A stretch of DNA of 64,000 nucleotides from Rattus norvegicus (taxonomy: Eukaryota; Chordata; Mammalia; Rodentia; Muridae). Positions within the stretch are counted from its first letter, which is position 1. Every line of letters begins with the position of its first letter. The stretch is taken from the NCBI RefSeq assembly GCF_036323735.1, contig NC_086020.1, forward strand, positions 91,522,210 to 91,586,209, read 5' to 3'. The position numbers and the translations under genes are program-made. The notes beneath the pieces are model-generated. The model was not told the origin of the DNA. It did not search any database and saw nothing but the letters and a program-made list of their open reading frames with translations. Of the stretch, positions 25,983-36,684 are shown one piece after another.

Positions 25983-26146
25983 TTTTCTTTCCTTTGATCT
26001 GGTTGTATGAGATTACTTATTTTCTGTGTTCCTATGATTGTAGTTTACCTCCTCAGTTTGGAGTTTTTCTTCTAGTACTTTCTTTAGGCTAGATTTATAG
26101 ATAGTTGTTTAAACTTGGCTTTATTCCTTGTAGGCTTAAAATTTTC

Positions 26147-26763
26147 AAAACCTGCTAGAGATAGCAGAAAGGAAAAGTTAATAGGGCAAAGGGGAATGTG
26201 GACCTGTTTACAAATATTTCTATTGGGTTGGGTGATTCTAATCTTCATTGTCAGGATATCAGCAATTCAGTTTATTTGAATCAGCAGTAGTAGGAAACAC
26301 TATTCACAAATCAACAATGGCACCTAGATCGAAACAGCACTATGCTCTGCCAATCTGCAGAAGTGGTAGGAAGCCTCAACAATATCACAAGTTCTTTGGT
26401 GCATTTGTCTTTATAAAGGCATGACAAATAATGATCAGCAAAAAGTGTCACAGTGGCATCAGTAAAGGCCAGAGTCAACAAAGTCCAAAGAAGACTAGAA
26501 AAGAGTAGCAAGGCAAAACATTGCCATACAGTGTTGTGTACTGTCAGGTTATATTTATACACTTTCCACATAACACATGTTCTCTCAAGCATTCACTCTT
26601 CCAAAACATCACATGCCCTCTTTCCAAGTAGCTTTCAGAAAACACCACATGCTGGTTCTCAGCAAAACATCCTCCCTCATGTAAGTCTCAACAAAACATC
26701 CTCTCCTAAGATATGTTCCAGGGAAAACATCATGTGATACATCTGAATCTTCAAAGAAACAAG
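26147..26763 (-). mobile_element. Solitary LTR-like insertion in old L1 ORF1
   Basis: The insertion interrupts antisense ORF1 and is flanked by the short direct repeat AAATTTTC (26139-26146 and 26764-26771). Read on the minus strand, it has GATGTTTTCCCTGG, GATGTTTTGTTGAG and GATGTTTTGCTGAG units spaced about 30-35 bp apart. These are followed by a TATA-like ATAAATATAA near 26545 and, further on, AATAAACTGAA near 26275. This order resembles U3, promoter and polyadenylation signal in a retroviral LTR. The family was not identified, and no gag or pol remnant is present. Confidence 0.5.
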
Positions 26764-26928
26764 AAATTTTCACTTCAATCCTTTTATGGTGATTGAATAT
26801 TTTGCTGGCTATAGTAGGGTGACTTGGCATCTGTGATTTCATAGAATCTGAAGCACAGTGTTTCAAGGGTTTCTGTCTTTTAGAGTCTATATTGATAAGT
26901 TATGTGTAACTCTAATAATCCTACTTTT
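26764..26928 (-). mobile_element. Old L1 ORF1 middle part, antisense
   Basis: TGGTGATTGAATATTTTGCTGGCTATAG...GGCATCTGTG...TAGAATCTG aligns with the antisense CTD part of young ORF1. It ends at the E3 target site, and homology resumes at 34124. Confidence 0.75.
26915..26928. repeat. Left target-site duplication of E3
   Basis: ATAATCCTACTTTT is identical to 34110-34123. In the E3 sense the cut is AT/AAAA. Confidence 0.9.
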
Positions 26929-27642
26929 TTTTTATTAACTTGAGTATTTCTTATATACATTTCGAGTGTTATTCCCTTTCCCGGTTTCCGGGCAAACATC
27001 CCCCACCCCCCTCCCCTTCCTTATGGGTGTTCCCCTCCCAACCCTCCCCCCATTGCAGCCCTCCCCCCATAGACTAGTTCACTGGGGGTTCAGTCTTAGC
27101 AGGACCCAGGGCTTCCCCTTCCACTGGTGCTCTTACTAGGATATTCATTGCTACCTATGGGGTCAGAGTCAAGGGTCAGTCCATGTATAGTCTTTAGGTA
27201 GTGGCTTAGTCCCTGGAAGCTCTGGTTGCTTGGCATTGTTGTACTTTTGGGGTCTTGAGCCCCTTCAAGCTCTTCCAGTTCTTTCTCTGATTCCTTCAAT
27301 AGGGGACCTATTCTCAGTTCAGTGGTTTGCTGCTGGCATTCGCCTCTGTATTTGCTGTATTCTGGCTGTGTCTCTCAGGAGCGATCTACATCCGGCTCCT
27401 GTCGGTCTGCACTTCTTTGCTTCATCCATCTTGTCTAATTGGGTGGCTGTATATGTATGGGCCACATGTGGGGCAGGCTCTGAATGGGTGTTCCTTAAGT
27501 CTCTGTTTTAATCTTTGCCTCTCCCTTCCCTGCCAAGGGTATTCTTTTTCCTCATTTAAAGAAGGAGTGAAGCATTCACATTTTGATCATCTGTCTTGAG
27601 TTTCGTTTGTTCTAGGAATCTAGGGTAATTCAAGCATTTGGG
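26929..27642 (-). other. E3 L1 3' UTR
   Basis: Reverse complement of the E1 and E2 3' UTR. It ends at the T-rich stretch next to the left target-site duplication. Confidence 0.9.
27000..27068 (-). other. G-rich tract in E3 3' UTR
   Basis: Seen as C runs on the + strand; the sense strand is G-rich as in the other young copies. Confidence 0.85.
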
Positions 27643-30600
27643 CTAATAGCCACTTATCAATGAGTGCATACCATGTATGTCTTTCTGTGATTGGGTTAGC
27701 TCACTCAGGATGATATTTTCCAGTTCCAACCATTTGCCTACGAATTTCATAAACTCGTTGTTTTTGATATCTGAGTAATATTCCATTGTGTAGATGTACC
27801 ACATTTTCTGTATCCATTCCTCTGATGAAGGGCATCTGGGTTCTTTCCATTTTCTGGCTATTATGAATAAGGCTGCGATGAACATAGTGGAGCACGTGTC
27901 TCTTTTATATGTTGAGGCATCTTTTGGGTATATGCCCAAGAGAGGTATAGCTGGATCCTCAGGCAGTTCAATGTCCAATTTTCTGAGGAACCTCCAGACT
28001 GATTTCCAGAATGGTTTTACCAGTCTGCAATCCCACCAACAATGGAGGAGTGTTCCTCTTTCTCCACATCCTCGCCAGCATCTGCTGTCACCTGAGTTTT
28101 TGATCTTAGCCAATCGCATTGGTGTGAGGTGAAATCTCAGGGTTGTTTTGATTTGCATTTCCCTTATGACTAAAGATGTTGAACATTTCTTTAGGTGTTT
28201 CTCAGCCATTCGGCATTCCTCAGCTGTGAATTCTTTGTTTAGCTCTGAACCCCATTTTTAATAGGGTTATTTGTCACCCTGCGGTCTAACTTCTTGAGTT
28301 CTTTGTATATTTTGGATATAAGGCCTCTATCTGTTGTAGGATTGGTAAAGATCTTTTCCCAATCTGTTGGTTGCCGTTTTGTCCTAACCACAGTGTCCTT
28401 TGCCTTACAGAAGCTTTGCAGTTTTATGAGATCCCATTTGTCGATTCTTGATCTTAGAGCATAAGCCATTGGTGTTTTGTTCAGGAAATTTTTTCCAGTG
28501 CCTATGTGTTCCAGATGTTTCCCTAGTTTTTCTTCTATTAGTTTGAGTGTGTCTGGTTTGATGTGGAGGTCATTGATCCACTTGGACTTAAGCTTTGTAC
28601 AGGGTGATAAGCATGGATCGATCTGCATTCTTCTACATGTTGCCCTCCAGTTGAACCAGCACCAATTGCTGAAAATGCTATCTTTTTTCCATTGGATGGT
28701 TTTGGCTCCTTTGTCAAAAATCAAGTGACCATATGTGTGTGGGTTCATTTCTGGGTCTTCAATTCTATTCCATTGGTCTATCTGTCTGTCTCTGTACCAA
28801 TACCATGCAGTTTTTATCACTATTGCTCTGTAATACTGCTGGAGTTCAGGGATAGTGATTCCCCCTGAAGTCCTTTTATTGTTGAGGATAGCTTTAGCTA
28901 TCCTGGGTTTTTTGTTATTCCAGATGAATTTGCAAATTGTTCTGTCTAACTCTTTGAAGAATTGGATTGGTATTTTGATGGGGATTGCATTGAATCTGTA
29001 GATTGCTTTTGGTAAACTGGCCATTTTTACTATATTAATCCTGCCAATCTATGAGCATGGGAGATCTTTCCATCTTCTGAGGTCTTCTTCAATTTCTTTC
29101 CTCAGTGTCTTGAAGTTCTTATTGTACAGATCTTTAACTTGCTTGGTTAAAGTCACACCGAGGTACTTTATATTATTTGGGTCTATTATGAAGGGTGTCG
29201 TTTCCCTAATTTCTTTCTCGGCTTGTTTCTCTTTTGTATAGAGGAAGGCAACTGATTTATTTGAGTTAATTTTATACCCAGCCACTTTGCTGAAGTTGTT
29301 TATTAGCTTTAGTAGTTCTCTGGTGGAAATTTTGGGATCACTTAAATATACTATCATGTCATCTGCAAATAGTGATATTTTGACCTCTTCTTTTCTGATC
29401 TGTATCCCTTTGATCTCCTTTTGTTGTCTGATTGCTCTGGCTAGAACTTCAAGAACTATATTGAATAAGTAGGGAGAGAGTGGGCAGCCTTGTCTAGTCC
29501 CTGATTTTAGTGGGATTGCTTCAAGTTTCTCTCCATTTAGTTTAATGTTAGCAACTGGTTTGCTGTATATGGCTTTTACTATGTTTAGGTATGGGCCTTG
29601 AATTCCTATTCTTTCCAGGACTTTTATCATGAAGGGGTGTTGAATTTTGTCAAATGCTTTCTCAGAATCTAATGAAATGATCATGTGGTTCTGTTCTTTC
29701 AGTTTGTTTATATAATGGATCACGTTGATGGTTTTCCGTATATTAAACCATCCCTGCATGCCTGGGATAAAGCCTACTTGATCATGGTGGATGATTGTTT
29801 TGATGTGCTCTTGAATTCGGTTTGCCAGAATTTTATTGAGTATTTTTGCATCGATATTCATAAGGGAATTGGTCTGAAGTTCTCTTTCTTTGTTGTGTCT
29901 TTGTGTGGTTTAGGTATAAGAGTAATTGTGGCTTCATAGAAGGAATTCGGTAGGGCTCCATCTGTTTCAATTTTGTGGAATAGTTTGGATAATATTGGTA
30001 TGAGGTCTTCTATGAAGCTTTGATAGAATTCTGCACTAAACCCGTCTGGACTTGGGCTCTTTTTGGTTGGGAGACCTTTAATGACTGCTTCTATTTCCTT
30101 AGGAGTTATGGGGTTGTTTAACTGGTGTATCTGTTCCTGATTTAACTTCGATACCTGGTATCTGTCTAGGAAATTGTCCATTTCCTGAAGATTTTCAAAT
30201 TTTGTTGAATATAGGTTTTTATAGTAAGATCTGATGATTTTTTGAATTTCCTCTGAATCTGTAGTTATGTCTCCCTTTTCATTTCTGATTTTGTTAATTT
30301 GGACGCACTCTCTGTGTCCTCTCGTTAGTCTGGCTAAGGGTTTATCTATCTTGTTGATTTTCTCAAAGAACCAACTTTTGGTTCTGTTGATTCTTTCTAT
30401 GGTCCTTTTTGTTTCTACTTGGTTGATTTCAGCTCTGAGTTTGATTATTTCCTGCCTTCTACTCCTCCTGGGTGTATTTGCTTCTTTTTGTTCTAGAGCT
30501 TTTAGGTGTGCTGTCAAGCTGCTGACATATGCTCTTTCCTGTTTCTTTCTGCAGGCACTCAGCGCTATGAGTTTTCCTCTTAGCACAGCTTTCATTGTGT

Positions 30601-31468
30601 CCCATAAGTTTGGGTATGTTGTATCTTCATTTTCATTAAATTCTAAAAAGTTTTTAATTTCTTTCTTTATTTCTTCCTTGACCAGGTTATCATTGAGTAG
30701 AGCATTGTTCAATTTCCACGTATATGTGGGCATTCTTCCCTTATTTTTATTGAAGTCCAGTTTTAGGCCGTGGTGGTCCGATAGCACGCATGGGATTATT
30801 TCTATCTTTCTGTACCTGTTGAGGCCCGTTTTTTGACCAATTATATGGTCAATTTTGGAGAAAGTGCCACAAGGAGCTGAGAAGAAGGTATATCCTTTTG
30901 CTTTAGAATAGAATGTTCTATAAATATCCGTTAAGTCCATTTGGCTCATGACTTCTCTTAGTCTGTCGACATCACTGTTTAATTTCTGTTTCCATGATCT
31001 GTCCATTGATGAGAGTGGGGTGTTGAAATCTCCCACTATTATTGTGTGAGGTGCAATGTGTGTTTTGAGCTTTAGTAAGGTTTCTTTTACGTATGTAGGT
31101 GCCCTTGTATTTGGGGCATAGATATTTAGGATTGAGAGTTCATCTTGGTGGATTTTTCCTTTGATGAATATGAAGTGTCCTTCCTTATCTTTTTTGATGA
31201 CTTTTAGTTGGAAATTGATTTTATTTGATATTAGAATGGCGACTCCAGCTTGCTTCTTCTGACCATTTGCTTGGAAAGTTGTTTTCCAGCCTTTCACTCT
31301 GAGGTAGTGTCTGTCTTTGTCTCTGAGATGTGTTTCCTGTAGGCAGCAGAATGCAGGGTCCTCGTTGCGTATCCAGTTTGTTAATCTATGTCTTTTTATT
31401 GGGGAGTTGAGGCCATTGATGTTGAGAGATATTAAGGAATAGTGATTATTGCTTCCTGTTATATTCGT
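27643..31468 (-). pseudogene. L1 ORF2 with start loss, frameshifts and shared nonsense codon (E3)
   Basis: The ATG expected at 31466-31468 is ACG. The endonuclease frame otherwise runs well (the segment open from 31297 to 29858 covers most of it, with [11 protein letters not shown] and SDHHG). A 1-bp loss near 29868 breaks the frame. Trp in SWIGRIN is TAG at 29049-29051. A 1-bp loss in an A run near 28254 breaks it again. The reverse transcriptase motif FADD is at 29358-29369, and the C-terminal HCWWDC is present. The two 1-bp losses account for a length of 3826 against 3828. It has four independent inactivating changes. The Trp codon change is also in E4, and the A-run loss is also in E6. 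Confidence 0.93.
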
Positions 31469-31527
31469 ATTTGGATGTGAGGTTATGTTTGTGTGCTTTC
31501 ATTCTCTTTGTTTTGTTGCCAAGACGA

Positions 31528-32601
31528 TTAGTTTCTTGCTTCTTCTAGGGTATAGCTTGCCTCCTTATGTTGGGCTTTACCATTTATTATCCTTTGTAGT
31601 GCTGGATTTGTAGAAAGATATTGTGTAAATTTGGTTTTGTCATGGAATATCTTGGTTTCTCCATCAATGTTAATTGAGAGTTTTGATGGATACAGTAACC
31701 TGGGCTGGCATTTGTGTTCTCTTAGGCTCTGTATGACATCAGTCCAGGATCTTCTGGCCTTCATAGTTTCTGGCAAGAAGTCTGGTGTGATTCTGATAGG
31801 TCTCCCTTTATATGTTACTTGACCTTTTTCCCTTACTGCTTTTAATATTCTTTCTTTATTTTGTGCGTTTGGTGTTTTGACAATTATGTGACGGGAGGTG
31901 TTTCTTTTCTGGTCCAATCTATTTGGAGTTCTGTAGGCTTCTTGTATGTCTATGGGTGTCTCTTTTTTTAGGTTAGGGAAGTTTTCTTCTATGATTTTGT
32001 TGAAGATATTTACTGGTCCTTTGAGCTGGGAGTCTTCACTCTCTTCTATACCTATTATCCTTAGGTTTGATCTTCTCATTGAGTCCTGGATTTCCTGTAT
32101 GTTTTGGACCAGTAGCTTTTTCCGCTTTACATTATCTTTGACAGTTGAGTAAATGATTTCTATGGAGTCTTCTTCTCCTGATATTCTCTCTTCCATCTCT
32201 TGTATTCTGTTGGTGAAGCTTGTATCTACAGCTCCTTGTCTCTTCTTTTGGTTTTCTATATCTAGGGTTGTGTCCATGTGTTCTTTCTTGATTGCTTCTA
32301 TTTCCATTTTTAATTCCTTCAACTGTTTGATTGTGTTTTCCTGGAATTCTTTCAGGGATTTTTGCGATTCCTCTCTGTAGGCTTCTACTTGTTTATTAAT
32401 GTTTTCCTGTGTTTCCCTAAGTGTGTTCATGTCTTTCTTGAAGTCCTCCAGCATCATGATCAAATATGATTTTGAAACTAGATCTTGCTTTTCTGGTGTG
32501 TTTGGATATTCCATGTTTGTTTTGGTGGGAGATTTGGGCTCCGATGATGGCATGTAGTCTTGGTTTCTGTTTCTTGGGTTCCTGCGCTTGCCTCTCGCCA
32601 T
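31528..32601 (-). CDS. L1 ORF1 protein, intact 357 residues (E3)
   Basis: Open from MARGKRRNPRN to the stop with no lesion. The order is a basic N-terminus, a coiled coil with a single 22-residue unit, the RRM (LRIIGIEESED; RHIIVKTPN), and the CTD (KARRSWTDV, LSINIDGETK). It is the shortest full ORF1 here, 23 residues shorter than in E4: one 22-residue unit plus one residue (KDMNTL against KDMKNSL). The RNA-contacting Arg in RHIIV is kept. It sits directly downstream of the monomeric promoter. It could make ORF1p without a functional ORF2 in cis. Whether it is transcribed cannot be told from sequence. Confidence 0.92.
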   Translation of the reverse strand: MARGKRRNPRNRNQDYMPSSEPKSPTKTNMEYPNTPEKQDLVSKSYLIMMLEDFKKDMNTLRETQENINKQVEAYREESQKSLKEFQENTIKQLKELKMEIEAIKKEHMDTTLDIENQKKRQGAVDTSFTNRIQEMEERISGEEDSIEIIYSTVKDNVKRKKLLVQNIQEIQDSMRRSNLRIIGIEESEDSQLKGPVNIFNKIIEENFPNLKKETPIDIQEAYRTPNRLDQKRNTSRHIIVKTPNAQNKERILKAVREKGQVTYKGRPIRITPDFLPETMKARRSWTDVIQSLREHKCQPRLLYPSKLSINIDGETKIFHDKTKFTQYLSTNPALQRIINGKAQHKEASYTLEEARN

Positions 32602-34109
32602 CAGATTATCTCTAGTGTTACTTTGTTCTGCTATTTCTGACAGTGGCTAGACTGTCCTATAAGCCTGTGTGTCAGGAGTGCTGTAGACCTGTTTTCCTCT
32701 CTTTCAGTCAGTTATGGGGACAGAGTGTTCTGCTTTCGGGCGTGTAGTTTTTCCTCTCTACAGGTCTTCAGCTGTTCCTGTGGGCCTGTGTCTTGAGTTC
32801 ACCAGGCAGCTTTCTAGCAGCAGAAAATTTGATCTTACCTGTGGTCCCGAGGCTCAGGTTTGCTCGTGGGGTGCTGCCCACGGGCTCTCTGCAGCTGCAG
32901 CAACCAGGAAGACCTGTGCCGCCCCTTCCTGGAGCTTCAGTGCACCAGGGTTCCAGATGGTCTTTGGCTTTTTCCTCTGGCGTCCGAGATGTGTGTGCAG
33001 GGAGCAGTCTCTTCTGTTTTCCCAGGCTTGTCTGCCTCTCTGAAGGTTTAGCTCTCCCTCCCATGGGATTTGGGTGCAGAGAACTGTTTATCTGGTCTGT
33101 TTCTTTCAGGTTCCGGTGGTGTCTCAGGCTGGTGTCCTGCTGCTCCTGGGCCCTCCCACACGGGAGCCCAGAGGCCTTATACAGTTTCCTCTTGGGCCAG
33201 GGATGTGGGCAGGGGTGAGCAGTGTTGTTGGTCTCTTCCGCTCTGCAGCCTCAGGAGTGCCCACCTGACCAGGCGGTGGGTCTCTCACCGGGTCTGGGAG
33301 CAGAGAGCTGCTGCGGGCCGGGATCCGCGGGTGTGGGACTTCCAGTAAACACAGAACCTGCCCGGTCCTAGAGAAATTCTGCTTCCGTGTGTCCCAAGCT
33401 CACCAGGCAGCTTTCTTGCAGCAGAAAATTTGGTCTTACCTGTGGTCCCGAGGCTCAGGTTCGCTCGTGGGGTGCTGCCCACGGGCTCTCTGCAGCGGCA
33501 GCAACCAGGAAGACCTGTGCCGCCCCTTCCGGGAACTTCAGTGCACCAGGGTTCCAGATGGTCTTTGGCTTTTTCCTCTGGCGTCCGAGATGTGTGTGCA
33601 GAGAGCAGTCTCTTCTGGTTTCCCAGGCTTGTCTGCCTCTCTGAAGGTTTAGCTCTCCCTCCCACGGGATTTGGGTGCAGAGAACTGTTTATCCGGTCTT
33701 TTTCTTTCAGGTTCCGGTGGTGTCTCAGGCAGGTGTCCTGCCGCTCCTGGGCCCTCCCCCACGGGAGCCCAGAGGCCTTATACAGTTTCCTCTTGGGTCA
33801 GGGATGTGGGCAGGGGTGAGCAGTGTTGTTGGTCTCTTCAGCTCTGCAGCCTCAGGAGTGCCCACCTGACCAGGTGGTTGGGTCTCTCTCTCACCGGGTC
33901 TGGGAGCAGAGAGCTGCTGCGGGCCAGGATCCGCGGGTGTGGGACTTCCGGTAAACACAGAAAGTGCCAGGTCCTAGAGAAATTCTGCTTCCGTGTGTCC
34001 CAAGCTCACCAGGCAGCTTTCTTGCAGCAGAAAATTTGGTCTTACCTGTGGTCCCGAGGCTCAGGTTCGCTCGTGGGGTGCTGCCCAGGGGCTCTCTGCA
34101 GCGGCAGCC
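32602..34109 (-). promoter_or_regulatory. E3 L1 5' UTR with two full monomers plus a partial one
   Basis: The anchor ACCAGGCAGC(T) occurs on the + strand at 32801, 33402 and 34008, giving periods of 601 and 606 bp. The region is GC- and CpG-rich. The element starts at the monomer position reading GCTGCCGCTGCAGAGAGC, near the E2 start. Rat L1 monomers are known to carry promoter activity, so this is the best-equipped promoter in the window. Confidence 0.9.
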
Positions 34110-34123
34110 ATAATCCTACTTTT
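34110..34123. repeat. Right target-site duplication of E3
   Basis: ATAATCCTACTTTT, identical to 26915-26928. Confidence 0.9.
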
Positions 34124-34727
34124 ATATGTTACTTGGTCTTTTCTTCTTGCAGACTTTAATATTAATTCATTTTCTGTATCTTTAGTGTTTTGATTATTAT
34201 TTGCCAATGTGGCTTCTTTTCTGGTTGAATCTGTTAGCTTTTTTTCATGCTTCTTGTACATTCTTTATGGAAGGAACTTTTTTCTTTGTTTCTGATAAAA
34301 TGTATATTCTATGCCTTTGAGAGGGGATGCGTCTCCTTTCTTATTTCTAGATTTTTAAGTTTTGCCTTGTTATAATATCCTTGATATCCTAGGTGTTTTG
34401 TGTCTGTAATGTTTTAAATTTAACACTTTCTTTGACCAGTGCAACAATTTCTTCTACTGTTTCTTCATTGCCCAAGATTTTTCTCTTCCATATCTTGTAT
34501 TCTGTCATTCAAGCTTGTCTCTATAAATCTTGCTCAAATTTTTAAGGTTTTATTTTCATGACTCCCTCAGTTTTGGTTTTCTTTACTGATTCTCTTTCTA
34601 CTTTCAACTCTTGAGCAGTTTTATTTGTTCCCAACCATTGTTTGTTTGTATTTTTTTCCAGCTTCTTTAAGGTATTTATTAATTTCCTTATTATGGAACT
34701 CTATCATCTTTACTAAGGTGGTTTAAT

Positions 34728-34774
<47 letters not shown>

Positions 34775-35046
34775 CAGATATGTTGGAATATTCAGGTCTT
34801 GTTGCAGTAGGATAACGAGGCTCTAGGGGAGACATATTTCTCTGAATATTGTTGATTATATTGTTCTGGTGCTGTTTTGGCATCTGGGATAGGCATGATT
34901 ATAAGTATAGGTAATGATTGTCTCTTTTGGGTTGGTGTTTTCTTTCTTGGTTTTTGTTTTCTTTATTTATTTTAGGAGAATATGATGTTGGTGTTTTATC
35001 TGAAGTTGATAAAACTTTTTTAGTTGTGGCTAATAAAGTTTTCAGA
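34124..35046 (-). mobile_element. Old L1 ORF1 5' part, antisense
   Basis: TATGTTACTTGGTC continues the old ORF1 exactly where 26928 stops. CTCTTCCATATCTTGTATTCTGTCATTCAAGCTTGTCTCTATAAA is the antisense coiled-coil region. The ORF1 start probably lies near 34800-34950. A (GT)n tract interrupts it. Confidence 0.75.
34729..34772. repeat. (GT)n microsatellite
   Basis: About 22 GT units within old L1 ORF1. Confidence 0.96.
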
Positions 35047-35061
35047 TAAAACATGTTTTTT
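35047..35061. repeat. Left target-site duplication of the ID SINE
   Basis: TAAAACATGTTTTTT is identical to 35171-35185. Confidence 0.92.
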
Positions 35062-35170
35062 GGGGGGTTCTTTTTTTTTTTTTTTTTTTTTTTTTTGGAG
35101 CTGGGGACCGAACCCAGGGCCTTGCGCTTCCTAGGTAAGCGCTCTACCACTGAGCTAAATCCCCAGCCCC
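35062..35170 (-). mobile_element. ID SINE (BC1-derived), young
   Basis: Read on the minus strand, it begins GGGGCTGGGGATTTAGCTCAGTGGTAG, the ID head derived from the BC1 RNA gene, itself of tRNA-Ala origin. The A box lies near 35139-35156, and the B box GGTTCGGTCCCC lies at 35105-35116. The body of about 75 bp is close to consensus and is followed by a tail of about 26 A, then GAACCCCCC. A perfect 15-bp duplication flanks it. ID elements are moved by L1 machinery and greatly amplified in rat, so this supports the species call. It has no protein product. Confidence 0.96.
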
Positions 35171-35185
35171 TAAAACATGTTTTTT
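35171..35185. repeat. Right target-site duplication of the ID SINE
   Basis: Perfect copy of 35047-35061. Confidence 0.92.
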
Positions 35186-35870
35186 ACTACTGCAAGCTAA
35201 CACTTTGGAATTGGGATAGGATAGAGGTTTGAAGGTGTTCTTTAAAACAATGATTTTTGAGATCCGTATTATTTCTCTAATAGTGAAAAAACAGTTTTCA
35301 TTTTGTTAATATTTTTAAGACTTGAGAGATTTTTATGCCCTACCATATGTATTCTTGAAAAAAGTAGATGAGAATACCTGCTTTGTCATATTAAGTAGGA
35401 CACTGTGTAAATGAATTAGAGTTCTGTTTAATAGCATTGTTAAAACTGTCTTTTTATTGATTTATATTAACTCAGTCTGTCATTTTTACTATGAAAAGTT
35501 TTAAAATTCTGTTTTAAATGTATTATAACGTTTTATGAATGCCCGCATTATACTTTAGTCTTATACTATTAGGTGTATTCAATTTACAATTGCCATTTCT
35601 TCTTATAAAATGCCATGATATAATTAATTTATATGTTAATAAGTTGCTACCAAATGAGAATGTTGTATGGGACACTCAAACTCCTACTTTCTCCCATCCT
35701 TCAGGATTTTCCACCCTGTTTACCTCACTTATCCTCTTTTCTACTCTGCTCTCTTCAAACACTGTCAGTCTGCTTTCTATTTCCACCCCTCTTCACTAAT
35801 TATGAAACCTTGACAAAATCTAAAATATTTAAATTATACTTTTAGAGTCCCCCTTGTAAAATACAATAGC
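35186..35870. other. AT-rich DNA, nothing recognised
   Basis: No gene or clear repeat. The first part may still be old L1 5' UTR. Confidence 0.45.
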
Positions 35871-36250
35871 TGTCTTGGGGCTTCAATTACTACAATAAAA
35901 CATCATGGCCAAAGATAACTTTTAGAGAAACATGTTTAGCATACTTTACTATTTCAGGTCACATCCTACTACCAAAGAATGTCAGGACAAGAAATCAAGG
36001 AATAAAGTTGGAAACAGGAAATTACTTAAAGGTTATGATTGAGCATTTTTCAATGGCTTGCTCCTTCATAGCTTGCTCAAACTGATTTCTTATAGCATCC
36101 AGCACCACCTGCCCAGAGATGGTACCACACACAATGCCTAGGATTTTCACATCAATAATCAATAAAGAAAATTCACTATAGACTTGCCTATAGGCAAATC
36201 TTATGAAAGCATTTTCTCATACACTATCTTCTCAAACAACAAAACTAGTC
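35871..36250 (-). repeat. Abundant rodent interspersed repeat, name uncertain
   Basis: TACAATAAAACATCATGGCCAAAG, then TCAGGACAAGAA, GGCTTGCTCCTTCATAGCTTGCTCAAACTG, TCTTATAGCATCCAGCACCACCTGCCCAGAGATGG and CTTGCCTATAGGCAAATCTTATGAAAGCATTTTCTCA follow in the order of a very common rodent repeat. I cannot name it securely. The strand is provisional. Confidence 0.5.
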
Positions 36251-36383
36251 ACTATATAGGTTCTGAATATATATATCTATTATCTATATATATACTTTTA
36301 TTACTCCTTACTCCATGTTTCTTTGTCTCTACCTTTCTGTCTCTGTCTCTGTCTCTCTTTCCATCCTTTCATGCAAGTGCATG

Positions 36384-36420
<37 letters not shown>

Positions 36421-36440
36421 ATGTGAGTGTGTGTGTGCAT
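36384..36440. repeat. (TG)n microsatellite with CATG interruptions
   Basis: TG units at 36386-36419, then CATGTGAGTGTGTGTGTGCAT. A CT-rich low-complexity tract precedes it at 36320-36370. Confidence 0.95.
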
Positions 36441-36670
36441 TACATAGTATGGATATAAGTTCAACGATAACTCCTAGGAATCCTCGTCTTTCTCATTCTT
36501 TCATGTGGATCCAAGGGATCAAACTTAGGTTGTTAGGCTTGAAGCAATTGTCATCTCATCCTAAAGCACCTTATAACCATATTTTAATTTTTCATCAAAC
36601 ATGCTTCACTTATTCTGAGCTTTACTTTCTGTAGATAGCTACTTTACATTGTCTACTTAGTGTGTAACTT

Positions 36671-36684
36671 TTCGCTTTTCTTTT
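36671..36684. repeat. Left target-site duplication of E4
   Basis: TTCGCTTTTCTTTT matches 43343-43356. The last T bases merge with the tail, so the inner edge is uncertain by a few bases. Confidence 0.85.

Larger units (their letters stand above)
23471..26146 (-). mobile_element. Old L1 continued: ORF2 5' part to ORF1 3' end, antisense
   Basis: Antisense reverse transcriptase is recognisable near 23600-24100, with ACTATCATGGCTTC at the expected place of the catalytic motif. Antisense endonuclease is at about 25400-25760, including GAGATGTGTTTCTTGTATGCCACAGAAGG, which corresponds to the CCLQETH region. The ORF1 end lies near 26010-26130. Stops and indels are throughout. Two microsatellites lie within it. 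Confidence 0.82.
26929..34109 (-). mobile_element. E3: full-length young rat-type LINE-1
   Basis: Complete antisense insertion with tail, 3' UTR, broken ORF2, open ORF1 and a 1.5-kb 5' UTR with three repeat phases. It is flanked by a perfect 14-bp duplication. It landed in ORF1 of the old antisense L1, in the same orientation as its host. The perfect duplication and few lesions suggest a fairly recent event. Confidence 0.97.

Noticed and set aside
25776..26092. Three overlapping Val/Cys- or Gly-rich frames
   Set aside because: Translations of the GGT and GT microsatellite.
35099..35165. tRNA-like sequence with A and B boxes
   Set aside because: It is the ID SINE, derived from BC1 and tRNA-Ala; no cloverleaf tRNA gene is implied.
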